This document shows, piece by piece, positions 1 through 9,500 of a stretch of 15,950 nt of DNA (position 1 is the first letter of the stretch; each line of letters opens with the position of its first letter). The stretch comes from Dimargaris cristalligena. Taxonomy: Eukaryota; Kickxellomycota; Dimargaritomycetes; Dimargaritales; Dimargaritaceae. The stretch lies in NCBI GenBank assembly GCA_027576995.1, contig JANBQC010000628.1, positions 1 to 15,950 on the forward strand. The letters run 5' to 3'. The translations under genes and the position numbers were made by a program. The notes under the pieces are model-generated. The model ran no database searches. It saw only the letters and a program-made list of their open reading frames with translations, and was not told the origin of the DNA.

Positions 1-1162
1 GTACTGTAGTCAGTTTAGTATTAACCCTCCTTTAGTATATGGATAGATATAGGTAATAATAGTAATAGTAATTGGGCAGCAGTTCCAATCAATTAAACAC
101 TGAGGATAGTTTGGGATCAGGTGACCGGAAATGCTAATAAAAAGGAGTTACACCTAGGAGTTAGCCCCATACATTTTTAAGAAAAATAGCAGCTTTATAA
201 TATAGATAGATAGATGTAGTGAAAGGGTTGAGCAGGGCTTAAATAGATATCATGCCAAGTGGGAAACTATATAGATATATGGGTGAAATTCTGCCCAGCT
301 GTATAGGGATTTGGTATACATATGGGAAAAAATGTGGGGGGGGGTTCATTTTTTGCCAGAAATATTTTTACCTTATCCAGTGAATTTATTGCTCTATAAT
401 TTGGTTGAACCTCTCCCGTATTATTTTTTTTCGTACCCCATATCTCTTGTAATGGCAGATTAGGGATGTAGCTAGTTGTTCACTGCCTATTTAGGAGGGG
501 TGGCTGCAGTAGAAGGGGACTCGGTTGAGTGCTTCCATTGGTCGGGACCGGTGATGTCCTGGGCACATAGTGGTTGGCCTGGCCCGGCGGTTGCAGTAGT
601 TACAGGTAATTAGGCTACGTTTTAGTAGCAGTAACATGCGAAGTCCCTGCTATAGTCATTAGGATACTTTTGTACTTTTTTTTGATGTGATATTAGCATA
701 ACCCGAGTTGAGAGCCCGCTATATTACCACACGATAGAATGTATAAAAAGGATATGCTTAGTATCACCGGCCTAACAACACTCCTATTAATCAGCCTAGA
801 ATCCTAAAGAGTAAAATATATCCTACCAATTTCCACATTCAGATTTAACTGAAAACCATATACAGTTGTTGGGAGGAATTTCTCCCATATATATTTATTA
901 TTTGACAGGTTAAAGAGATAGCTGGATAGTTATAGTAGTGGTGTGCACTATAGGCAATATGAGTATGTGGCATGGACGGCTTAATATAATGGATATATAT
1001 ATAAGTGGGCGGCTGTTTCACGGGGACTGGAGGGGGGGGGGTTATATTTAACGAGCATGGCCCGATGGGGTTTAAATAGTAGCAATCTAGCTATATAAAT
1101 AAAGTGATATAATGCCGGGCAGAGGAGGGGAAGGGCCGCGTTTCCATAGATGGCTAGTCCAG
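1..1162. other. gene-free AT-rich left flank
   Basis: No coding region or RNA gene is recognisable here. The first ~510 bases contain only three CpG dinucleotides (near 125, 416 and 432) although both C and G are common, so this part is CpG-depleted. A GC-richer block at about 485-610 interrupts it. Long G runs occur near 337 and 1031, and a short GATA-type tetranucleotide run lies near 204-215. A TTTATT at 894-899 reads AATAAA on the minus strand, about 265 bases past the stop of the minus-strand gene at 1163, and could serve as its poly(A) signal. Confidence 0.5.
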
Positions 1163-2119
1163 CTAAGTCTTGGTGCATATCAGGAGCCATCTGTTATGGC
1201 CTTGCCCAGGCACAATTCGGGTATATGCGGTGCTGCGTGGGACGGGAGCATCAATGGTGAATCTAGTCTTAATTTGACCACTCCCCGCCTCGGGTTCGTG
1301 GAGAAAGGACAACTTCCGCTGCTCGTGGTTATACGCCGGTTCGGCAATAACGCCTTGCCCCGTCCAGGTAATCTCAATCACCTGGAAGTTACCAGCATCC
1401 GTGATTTCCATATTAATATCCAAGTGCGGATCGGGCAGTGTTTCGACGGAGGCGTTATCGTTTGAAGGGGGTGGGGTGACAAACCCGGTGCTGCAACCTG
1501 CCGCCTGCGGTGGGGCCGGCTGGTAGCTAGGCTCCGCTGGATTATTCGTGGGCGGCTGGGCGGGGGCCGGTTGGTAGCTAGGCTCCGCTGGATTATTCGT
1601 GGGCGGCTGGGCGGGGGGCTGCTGGGGAGGGGTGGCCGTCGGGGGCATTATGACCACAAGGTCTAGCTTGATGTTAGTGGGTACTATATAGGTACGGGTC
1701 TGTTGGGCAGGAGGAGGGGCAGCTGCCGAGGTGGCCCTAGTCGCACGGATTGGAGAACCGCCCGGGTGCATAGAAAGGGGGGGAATATAGCCGCCTTCCG
1801 GACCTAGACGATCGGGGGATTCGACCACCCGGCCACGGTAACGCCAGTGGGGGCCGAAATCGTTACTCGATGTCAGCGACTCCTCGCGGCGGTAGTCATA
1901 GTGCTGGCCTTCCAAATCGGTCCAACTGGTTTCGGTCCGGCTGTGAAATTCCCGGAAGGGTATCGCTGTACTCCGTGTCTGGGGAGCAAAAAAGTCGTTC
2001 ATGCTTGGCGGTACGAAAGGGGTGGGGACCGGGTCGAAAAACCTGCCGAATTGGATGTTGGAGACTGCATTTTGGTTACTTGAAAAAGACGATGAGAAAA
2101 AGGAACGGTCGTCGAACAT
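1163..2119 (-). CDS. proline-rich protein with a possible divergent alpha-crystallin (HSP20-like) domain
   Basis: This intronless frame encodes 318 residues. The ATG at 2119 has A at -3 and begins an aromatic/serine-rich N-terminus (MFDDRSFF...), a style common in small heat-shock proteins. Residues 135-217 are proline-rich and carry a 17-residue unit twice in tandem (169-185 and 186-202). The last ~75 residues resemble the order of strands in the clear HSP20 protein encoded at 5510-6136: a strand ending in Trp (IEITWTG, 248-254, against LTMHWP), a second strand (RKLSFLHEPEA, 268-278, against NEVQLVATGEE), then IKTRFTID (283-290) and a final WLLICTK (311-317) where HSP20 proteins have G-V-L-x-I-x-x-P-K. 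The signature A-x-x-x-x-G-V-L is not preserved. I infer a diverged HSP20-like chaperone; a lineage-specific protein of other function is equally open. Codon use is mixed, less C-ending than the HSP20 gene. A TATTTAAA on the minus strand lies ~215 bases upstream. Confidence 0.72.
   Translation of the reverse strand: MFDDRSFFSSSFSSNQNAVSNIQFGRFFDPVPTPFVPPSMNDFFAPQTRSTAIPFREFHSRTETSWTDLEGQHYDYRREESLTSSNDFGPHWRYRGRVVESPDRLGPEGGYIPPLSMHPGGSPIRATRATSAAAPPPAQQTRTYIVPTNIKLDLVVIMPPTATPPQQPPAQPPTNNPAEPSYQPAPAQPPTNNPAEPSYQPAPPQAAGCSTGFVTPPPSNDNASVETLPDPHLDINMEITDAGNFQVIEITWTGQGVIAEPAYNHEQRKLSFLHEPEAGSGQIKTRFTIDAPVPRSTAYTRIVPGQGHNRWLLICTKT
1512..1613. repeat. 2 x 51-bp in-frame minisatellite
   Basis: Two adjacent 51-base units (1512-1562 and 1563-1613) differ at one base (1520 C, 1571 T). 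The unit length is 17 codons, so the duplication keeps the reading frame and yields two identical copies of a segment containing QPPTNNPAEPSYQPA in the proline-rich linker. The near-identity, silent difference included, points to a recent slippage or unequal-crossover event. Confidence 0.95.
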
Positions 2120-2332
2120 TTTGAATAAATATTTACTTGTAGCGTAATATGAAGTCGAGGTTTAGCAAAGGGCAGGATGGGGTATGGTGTGTAGAGTCGT
2201 TGACTTTACAAATATGTGATATAGTCAGTAAAGGAGAATAAAGGGTAGTAAAGGAGGCCACAAATCTAAGTACAACTGGGATGGTTGGTGAGTTGCTTGG
2301 TTTATGGAATCTCAGGGTGCCCCAGCCCAATG

Positions 2333-2340
2333 TTTAAATA
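2333..2340 (-). promoter_or_regulatory. possible TATA box of the 1163-2119 gene
   Basis: The minus strand reads TATTTAAA here, about 215 bases upstream of the ATG at 2119, a spacing similar to that of the TATATATA upstream of the HSP20 gene. The motif is short and AT-rich, so chance occurrence is likely enough to keep this tentative. Confidence 0.22.
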
Positions 2341-4276
2341 CCCAGAAATGGATTCACCTATATTTTTTTTGGCGCAGTATCCAGTCGGGGGATTTTCGAA
2401 AAGGGATCTTTAACAAGGTACAGCTTTTTCCCCTCCCCCTCCTTTTTCCTACCCATCTCATTCTGCTCACCACCTTCCTAATTAGAGCATCAGCCGCCTG
2501 ATATATTATTAAAAGCCTCAAGGTTTATACCGGCTTTCCGTGGAATGACGAATAATTCGCTGAAAAACAATGCAACCCCCGTATCCTTATTTACGCCTAA
2601 CCATCCTAAACTGCTTTATTTTATTTGCCGCTTTCATTGCCTCTGGTCTTTATCACTCTATATAATGCCACCACCCGCTGATAACCAAGGGAAATGTATT
2701 GCTATTTGGTTGAAGAAGCAACCCACCTTCCCACTCTTTCCCAACAAAAGCGGAAGCCAGTACCGAAGCGGCTGATATACACCTTCGCCACCTATACCTT
2801 CGTCATTAAGAAAACTCCGCCTTGTTCACGGATGGAGGGGGTCATTTACCGGTATTTCCTAAGGGGCGCTCATTATCCAAGTCGAGCAAGGTAATCATCG
2901 ACTTTCCCTCCTAATGGCCTCGTTATACTTTTATTTTTATATAGCATTGGCGTTGTCTTTCACCGATATAATTGGATAGAAAATGATTTTTAGCGATAAA
3001 TCTGGCCTAGTCAATTATCCAGCCTTGGACAATCTGTATTCCATGAACATTGATATACGTGGCCTTATGGGGTATGGATCGTACAGGCCAATGGGGGTTC
3101 AATAATTAAACAAGGTGGGATAGATAATGTTCGGTTTGGGTTGGTATGAGGTAAGCCAAACCAAGTCCCCTTTTCTGGGGCCATTGGCTCCCGAGCAGCG
3201 GCTTTTTGGGTCAAGAGCACCAGGTTAGCATCCCGTTGCCTTTTTTGGATCGACATGGTACTCCAATAAAGATAGGTGCGCCATGGCTTTCCGTGGGGGA
3301 GGCTTCACAAAGATACTTGAGTTCAAAATGTGGAACATCCCTCCCCCTAAATGCAGTAAGACGAGCGACCGGGAGAGAAGCCCCGGCCTGGGTCTCGGCT
3401 GATAACCGACAGCCCTGGACTATTGCTTTTGGAAGGGACTTGGGATGTTCGGAAGGTAAGTCAATCCCTTAGCAGGGCTGTAAAAGGTGACATAACAGGC
3501 CTAGTATTGCAGGATGACTTCTGTAAGAATTAAAGGGGTTATACATGGTTTAGTCGTGCTAGTAAAATAAATATGGCCATAAAGGGTGGGTTACTGCTAC
3601 TTACTATTGCCATACCCTGATGGATAGCCGGATCTTCAGTTGATATTTCCAGCGGGCCTGCATTTTTAGCCGTTGGGCTGCACGGGTTACTCAACAGGGG
3701 CCCCCGTTACATACTGATGCCCTATTCAAGCTCGGACTTCCTATTGCTCTTGATAGAGTTTGTACAATAGCGGTTCTCTAATGCCGGGTGGTTGCCTAAA
3801 AACACCCCTCCCCTTCAATCCTGAAAAACAGCCCCCTCCATTATCATCAGCCAGATGACCATAAGCAATAAAATAAGCGATGGCGCATTGTTATTCCAAT
3901 GGCTTTAAATAAGGACAATAAAATAGAACTTATTATGCCGACTAAATATAGACTCAGCTCTGTGTCTTCATTCTACACCGATTCATCCAAATGGAACCAC
4001 AGGGTTCACCAATGGTTTTTGGAGATCCTTTTAATATAAATTTATATCATTAAGTGCAAACCTATTAATAACACCGACCCTCGACGGTGTTGGAGGATAT
4101 GGTGGCGGTTAAAATCAATTTCATGGCACTCTCGTTCTTTCCCTCTCCCCCCAGCATACTGAGTATGCACTGGCGCTTTCTGGATAAAATGTAAGTGACC
4201 TATGAAATTACAGAAAATCAGGCAAATTAGCCAAGATAGTATAGGATCGCTTGCTTCCACCGACATAACACTATAT

Positions 4277-4421
4277 CCCCCTCCCCCCTCCAAAAAAAGT
4301 ATGCGCATCACAGACTTACACCAAATTAGTAGTCCTTATCGTGAGGTCACCATACCCTGGCAATCTCCCTTTTTTCCACAAAGGCCCAATATTTTCTCTT
4401 TTTTTTGGGGGGGGGGAGGGG
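4277..4421. repeat. inverted repeat of C/T-A and T-G/A tracts
   Basis: The left arm (4277-4298, C-rich with single T interruptions followed by seven A) is nearly the reverse complement of the right arm (4399-4421, eight T, ten G, A, four G). The arms match over about 20 positions and enclose a ~100-base spacer. No target-site duplication is visible outside the arms. It could be a fold-back element remnant, a regulatory hairpin, or two independent low-complexity tracts. Confidence 0.4.
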
Positions 4422-4456
4422 CACCAGACAATAGTGGGGGAGGGAGTGGTGGTGGC
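4407..4456 (+). other. G-quadruplex-capable G-rich tract
   Basis: Within 50 bases there are runs of ten, four, five and three G (4407-4416, 4418-4421, then the 4436-4445 cluster), separated by one A, a 14-base loop and one A. This meets the run requirement for an intramolecular quadruplex, with one longer loop. It overlaps the right arm of the inverted repeat. Confidence 0.45.
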
Positions 4457-5509
4457 CCAACCTACCCTCGCTAAACAGACACATGCCGAGGCAGCGACAC
4501 TGGTCACATTATGATTATCCCGCCTATTCCCAATTGCGGTGAATATTCCGTGACGCCGATTTACTAATAGATGGTAAATAAGGGTACTGTGGTCCCCGGG
4601 AAAATGGTTTCCGGGGTGGAGGGGTCAATCTCGGTAGAAGTGGCCAATTCGGCACCGTAACTGCTTTCATGCAAAGTGGAAATCACGATGGCTTGATAAA
4701 GACAAATGGGCTACCAATCGCCAAAAGGTTAAGCCTCCGCCGCGTTTGCCGAGGAATTATGGCAGTTTTTCCGCCGCCAAGACCAATATCTTTATCGCTT
4801 GGCCTTAGGGGTTGGTATTGTCCCTCCTTACCAATATTTCTTAAATGCAGTTAGAATATTCACGTTGTGGGCATTAGGGGAACCTAGCTTCACGCTCACG
4901 GACCCCCTCCTCCCAATGTAAATATTATATAGGCGAAGAGTATAGTTTCCCCCTTCAACAAATGGTGTGTTGTGATTTTCCGCCTCGTATGGTTTACTTA
5001 CAAGCACGGTCAATCCCAGTTAGGAATTTCCAATCCTGGTCTGGTATAGTCCCTACGTACAAGAATACTGAATATAGCCAATTTACCCGGGGGACCGAAT
5101 TATTAGGCCCGTTCCTTTCCTGACCTTCCCTAACGGTGAACCATAGTTTGAATAGAAAATGAGTTTATTTAGTTACAAATAAGGGAGACCCCCAGAGCAA
5201 CTTGGATAGCAATGTAATAAATATAGTTTACATATCGATGTGCTTGAAGGATAAGGATAGGAACAGGGTCGCCGAAACGAACTGGGCTGTAGGGCATTTT
5301 CGATAGACAAGGAAAGGGGAAAAGTAGGGTAAAATATTCGAAGGAAAAAAGAACAGTAGTAGCATATTACAACAACACAAAAACAAAAAACACCGCACCA
5401 AAAATGGCAAGAATTAATATAATAAGCAACGGCAATCAATAAATAAAACTTTAGGCTAAACGTCTTACCGCCACGCTGGGTGCAAACCGATTAGAAGGGG
5501 AAAAGGTGC

Positions 5510-6136
5510 TTATGAATAAAACATTGAGAGCATCTGGTTGCGCTTCTTGGGGATATGGGCCTTGAGAACGCCGGCGTTGTATTCGACCCGCATCTTGGAG
5601 GTGTCGTAACCGTCGGGGACCTTGAAGGAACGGTGCAGCAGGTCCTGCTCAACCTGTTCGCGGATGACGACCTGCTTCATTTTCGAGCGCTCTTCGCCCG
5701 TGGCGACCAGTTGGACCTCGTTAGTACCCGCTTGGTGGACCACCCGTTTGGGCTGGGTGGTGGGCCAGTGCATGGTGAGGTATATGCCGTCCTCTTTATA
5801 CTGGGTGTCGGAGTTGACCTCTTCCAAGGGGCTGTGTTCCGCAGGGAGGATAGCCCGGTCGGAGGAGCGGCTGTACTCGGCGTAGTTGTCGGTAACGGTG
5901 ACCGGTACGAAGTGGTGGCGGTTGGAGTCGAACTGCGAGTTGAACTGGGCGAGGTAGCTGCCGCTGTGGCTGGCCGGGGAGGTGGTGACTTCAGTGGAGG
6001 TGCCGCCGAAGCCCACGGCCCGCTGCGTGGTACCTTGGTATTCGGGCTGAGTCAGGTTGGCCCCCGGGTAGGAGTGCTGGTGGGTCTCGCGGAAGAAGGT
6101 GTTCTGGTAGAAACGGTCAGTGAAGAAGCCCGACAT
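5510..6136 (-). CDS. small heat-shock protein, HSP20/alpha-crystallin family
   Basis: Encodes 208 residues. HSP20 proteins are ATP-independent holdase chaperones that oligomerise and bind unfolding proteins in the cytosol. The alpha-crystallin domain runs from about residue 107 to 197: GIYLTMHW (117-124), VQLVATGEER (141-150), HRSFKVPDGYD (168-178) and the diagnostic YNAGVLKAHIPK (186-197), matching the family pattern A-x-x-x-x-G-V-L-x-x-x-x-P-K. The N-terminal arm is rich in Phe, His, Gln and Thr, as is usual. The C-terminal extension is only 11 residues (ending QMLSMFYS) and has no clean I-x-I motif; M-L-S-M-F may be a weak substitute. I chose the ATG at 6136 over an in-frame ATG 48 bases upstream because CCACCATG is a strong initiation context and the MSGFF start suits the family. 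There is no intron, typical of heat-induced genes. Codons end mostly in C or G, suggesting high expression. Confidence 0.93.
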   Translation of the reverse strand: MSGFFTDRFYQNTFFRETHQHSYPGANLTQPEYQGTTQRAVGFGGTSTEVTTSPASHSGSYLAQFNSQFDSNRHHFVPVTVTDNYAEYSRSSDRAILPAEHSPLEEVNSDTQYKEDGIYLTMHWPTTQPKRVVHQAGTNEVQLVATGEERSKMKQVVIREQVEQDLLHRSFKVPDGYDTSKMRVEYNAGVLKAHIPKKRNQMLSMFYS

Positions 6137-6302
6137 GGTGGAGAAGTGTGGTGGATGAAAGAAGCAAGGGGGGGCGAGTAGCAATAGTAGTGGGGTTTAA
6201 ATGCGAAATGGGTATCAGAAAAATGGAGATAGGGAAAAATGCCAAATGCTTTGAAGCGATGGGAGTTGAGTTTGAGTTGGATAGCAGGGAAAAGGGGCCT
6301 GC

Positions 6303-6310
6303 TATATATA
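6303..6310 (-). promoter_or_regulatory. probable TATA box of the HSP20 gene
   Basis: TATATATA occurs ~168 bases upstream of the HSP20 ATG, in an otherwise G-rich stretch where it stands out. This spacing would give a 5' leader of roughly 130-140 bases. The position is plausible, but there is no transcript evidence. Confidence 0.4.
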
Positions 6311-6591
6311 CTGAATGTTGTGGGGGGGAGGTTACTCCATGCTCATACTTTCCATTCACTCACCGAGAAGAGAGGAAGCTGGGGTGCTGGGAAGACGAGA
6401 CGTTTGGCCCCGGCGTGGCAGGGGCTTTCCCTTATTTTTTTCAGGCTGCGGTCCACTAGGAGGAAATTCTACTCTACCGAAATGAATTCGCCCTTCACAT
6501 TTTTCCCAACGGGGAAGAGATTGCTGCTGGCTCTTTTTGTTGAGACAATCGCTGGAGATGCGAGGGGCCAGGCGAAATAAGGGGCCACGGG

Positions 6592-6599
6592 TTCCAGAA
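6592..6599. promoter_or_regulatory. possible minimal heat-shock element
   Basis: TTCCAGAA is a perfect inverted pair of the HSF recognition unit (TTCnnGAA), 456 bases upstream of the HSP20 start and ~285 bases beyond its TATA. A third adjacent unit, normally needed for strong HSF trimer binding, is absent. Two-unit matches arise by chance about once in a few kilobases, so this is weak. Confidence 0.22.
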
Positions 6600-7216
6600 G
6601 CTAGCCTAAACCACGCCTTGGAACCGTCAGGGGAAGGTGGCAATCTCCGCTAGCCCTGAATAAAGAATTGGGGTGCCTTGTTGGTGAAGCGCTGGGAGTG
6701 AGAGAAGGAATTAATAGTAGTGCTATTTAGAAAGGAATAATAGTAGGGGTTGCCGTCTGGACCACCAATGTCCAGAACAAGACGGGGCCGACGGTATCAG
6801 CTGGTGTATTCGTAGCTAAGCGCTATTACTCATGGTCTTTCTTTCGCCCGTCGCTTTGGGATAGACAGCCTGGGGATGCTGATGGGAGTTTGGGAAGGGT
6901 TGCTGCGCACCGACAGTTCAGCTTCTCGGAAATTAAGGCGGGACAGGACTGAGCGGCCACTTTGGCCCCTAGGTGATTTAGAAAGGCACCCCATAGCCAA
7001 GGCACAGGCCAAACCCGGGGGTTATATTCCACATGATCATGGGAACATATGGCCCCTATATCCCGCAGTCGCTGCTGATTAAAAATCCTACCTCTTCCTG
7101 AGACAGCCGTCATAGGTTGGATCCCCTCCCCCTGCAGTCTAACTGCTCAACGCAGAATCGATCAGGAATAACGAGCACCGAATCCTCGCGGGATAAACTT
7201 TTATAAATTATATATG

Positions 7217-7240
7217 TAATATAATATAATATAATATAAT
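7217..7240. repeat. (TAATA)n microsatellite in an AT-rich island
   Basis: Four full TAATA units and a partial fifth, inside a ~65-base island (7195-7260) made almost only of A and T. It may be an easily melted segment; no origin function can be claimed from the sequence alone. Confidence 0.85.
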
Positions 7241-7653
7241 TGTATTATCTAATACTAATAGCCTTGAAACGCATCAAAGTCGTGAATGTTTAGGAATTCA
7301 TGATAGTGACAGTGTTGGGTAAACACTTCACGCCGGTAGTGTGGGCGGCGGACTACGCACGGATCCGGGGATTATGAGTGATGGAAAAGTATAGAACGGA
7401 CCATGAGGGGGTGAATATCTGAATGTAGTGGTTGAAGGGGCGGACTGAGGGGGAAGCAGTAATCTCGCCGATGGATTCTTTCCTAAACCGCTTCGACTAC
7501 CCCCGGAAGCCTAGGCCGCCTTGGGCCTATTCCAGGTCAAGAAAACCGGCTCAACTGATTCATCAACCTGGTGCCTTTTTTGGGGTAATCCGAGGCGGCG
7601 ATCCCCCCTTTCACCATTTCTTCCCCGCTCCACCCCCTCCCCCCTTCTCCTCC

Positions 7654-7669
7654 CACTCACTCACTCACT
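7654..7669. repeat. (CACT)4 microsatellite
   Basis: Four perfect CACT units following a longer polypyrimidine stretch (7620-7653). Simple-sequence repeat with no evident function. Confidence 0.85.
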
Positions 7670-7969
7670 CAATTCCTTCGATTGAGAAATGGCGCTGGCT
7701 ACTCAGCCATGGGCTCCCAAGGCACATCGCTGATATATCTGCCTTTTTCACATTGTTCTCCCTTACTACATCTTTAATCAACCCAGCCCCATGACATTCT
7801 CTATAGCCACACCATTGTCCATGGAAGTGGAGGATCCCGGCCACAAATGGACAGGCGATTTCCGAATTGCTATTTTCTATTCGTATATTTTTGTCACATT
7901 GGCGAGCGACTTACTAATCCCTTTAATAGCCGCCATTTCTCTAAACCGCCATGGTGATGTTGGGTTGAT

Positions 7970-8000
7970 TTATATATATATCTAGGTATATATATATATA
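7970..8000. repeat. AT near-palindrome around CTAG
   Basis: Alternating TA tracts of about 11 and 15 bases flank a central CTAG with one extra G on the right side. It can extrude as a short hairpin. Function unknown. Confidence 0.75.
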
Positions 8001-8528
8001 CATAAGCCATAACTTTAATATGTACCGGAGTAGTTAGCGGTGTGATCAAAGTGTGACTGATAAATAAATGAAATGGTCGCACCGTCACCCTTCAAATTGG
8101 CTTTGGGGTCCCTGTTTGGTGAAGTGCCCCAGCGCTACCGAATGGTGAGGTCAATGTCACCCTCTCCCCCCATTTCCGGCTCTGAATTGACATGAAACAG
8201 ACCGAATTCCACAGGGCCCCAATGAGTAAGTGGCTTAGAGTATCGAAGGCCTGAAAGGAGAAGTAGGTGCTGCTGGGTGGCTTGCCCTTTTTCTCCCCAC
8301 AGCTGTGCAAAGAGGGTGCGAAGGGTTTGGGGGATAGATTGGGGGGCAACGGCCAAGGCCGGCGGTCCTCGCACGAACCCTCGCAAAGGGATGCTCTAAA
8401 CCCTCATAGGCTGCGGCAAACCCACCTGTCGTTCAGCCGCTCAAGTAAACCCCGTCCCCCGGACCCACGCTTAAGCCGCTGGGCCCCTGATTGTGACGGG
8501 TGGAACGGAGGCTTTCCTATCCCGCCTT

Positions 8529-8535
8529 TATAAAA
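8529..8535 (+). promoter_or_regulatory. TATA box-like TATAAAA
   Basis: TATAAAA lies 54 bases upstream of the ATG of a 29-codon hydrophobic ORF on the same strand, in a GC-rich local context where such a string is less expected. The spacing would leave a short 5' leader of about 25 bases. Confidence 0.3.
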
Positions 8536-8582
8536 CATTTCGGACCAGCTACTTCGCAGTGCCGCAGTCTACGGGCAAGGTC

Positions 8583-8672
8583 ATGCTAAAGGGTTTGCTT
8601 AAATTGACCTTACTCATAGTTTACTGTGCAGTTTTGGCGGTTGTAACAAAAATAGTCTCAACAACCCGGTGA
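8583..8672 (+). CDS. tiny signal-peptide-like ORF (29 residues), tentative
   Basis: The frame starts at ATG 8583 and stops at TGA 8670-8672. Its product begins MLKGLLKLTLLIVYCAVLAV, that is two lysines, then about 15 hydrophobic residues, then VTKIVSTTR. This is the charge and hydrophobicity profile of a secretory signal peptide or a single membrane segment. A TATAAAA stands 54 bases upstream. It could be a stand-alone micropeptide or the first exon of a secreted protein; a GTAACA donor follows codon 20, and an AG near 8770 would keep an open frame, but no convincing downstream coding exon is seen. A 29-codon frame can easily be chance. Confidence 0.2.
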   Translation: MLKGLLKLTLLIVYCAVLAVVTKIVSTTR

Positions 8673-9500
8673 ACTCGTTCCGCAGCCCACGACTAGACTG
8701 TAACTATTCCCCCCTCCATTACCGCCTCTCCTCCCCATCCCGCCCTCGATACACCCGATTTTTAACCTAGGGGCTGTCGAAATTCCTACACGCTAACCCT
8801 TCCCCCCTCCCCCATACGCACACCAATGGGTCTCCAGGTGGCTAATATATCCTAATCTGGCCGGGTCGGCGGTATCACTGCGCTAGGTGGACAGTAATGC
8901 AAAACCACCCAAGGCCTAATATAAACAATAAGGCAATCAGCGTCTCCCAGTGGATATAGTCAGAGAATTGCTAATATTCGAATGCCTTCCTATAGGTATT
9001 GGCCTTTTCTCCTTCCCACCCCCGTCACCCCCTGGGCTTTAGTACTCGACTGCCTGAAGTGCGTTATGCGAGTATTGGGTGTTTGACACATGTATGAGTC
9101 GGCGAACCGTGGTTAGCTCCCTCCCCATCCTCTCCCCTCCCGCCATTTCCCTCCTTCTCCCAAACAAATTTACCTGCCTTTCTCCACTGGTTGGGACAGT
9201 GGCTGGGAATCAATTGGGCTTCATTAATTCCTTTATTCCGTCGAACTAGCAATAATTTCTTCTAAAAACCCTCTCCCTTTAGCCAATTGGGGAAGCTACC
9301 CCTCTATAAGTAGTAACATTCAAAAGTTTCAAACTCCGCTACTCAAATGGATTGGAAAAGGTTTCCAAATACCAAAAGAGCCTAAGTGGGATTTCATGTG
9401 AGCGGAGTTTGGGGTTATGTAAAAAGCGCCGACACTACCAAGGTGTATTCGCCCAGATTTCGCTGACACCATTCGGTTATGACACTCGCAATGTAACTGC

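Larger units (their letters stand above)
2120..5509. other. intergenic region without a recognised gene
   Basis: No frame here shows a recognisable protein family, and the short open frames on both strands have no sustained codon bias. CpG is present at ordinary levels, unlike the window edges. The recurrent feature is polypyrimidine/polypurine runs of the CCCTCCCC type (near 2431, 3807, 4141, 4278; G-rich near 4407 and 4436). Neutral candidates inside are an inverted repeat at 4277-4421 and the likely promoter zone of the 1163-2119 gene at 2120-2450. AATAAA on the minus strand (5169-5164) lies ~340 bases past the HSP20 stop and is a possible poly(A) signal for that gene. Confidence 0.5.

Noticed and set aside
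3206..3472. 88-codon plus-strand frame with a GTAAGT near its end
   Set aside because: No recognisable domain and no supporting neighbouring exon; the donor match alone is not enough.
5555..6181. 208-codon open frame on the plus strand, fully antisense to the HSP20 gene
   Set aside because: Its composition (Gly, Val, Leu-rich, no family match) is what GC-ending codons on the opposite strand produce; the minus-strand HSP20 signature is unambiguous.
7432..7794. 120-codon plus-strand frame
   Set aside because: The sequence is dominated by translated C/T runs (proline and serine), has no ATG at its nominal start, and matches nothing known to me.
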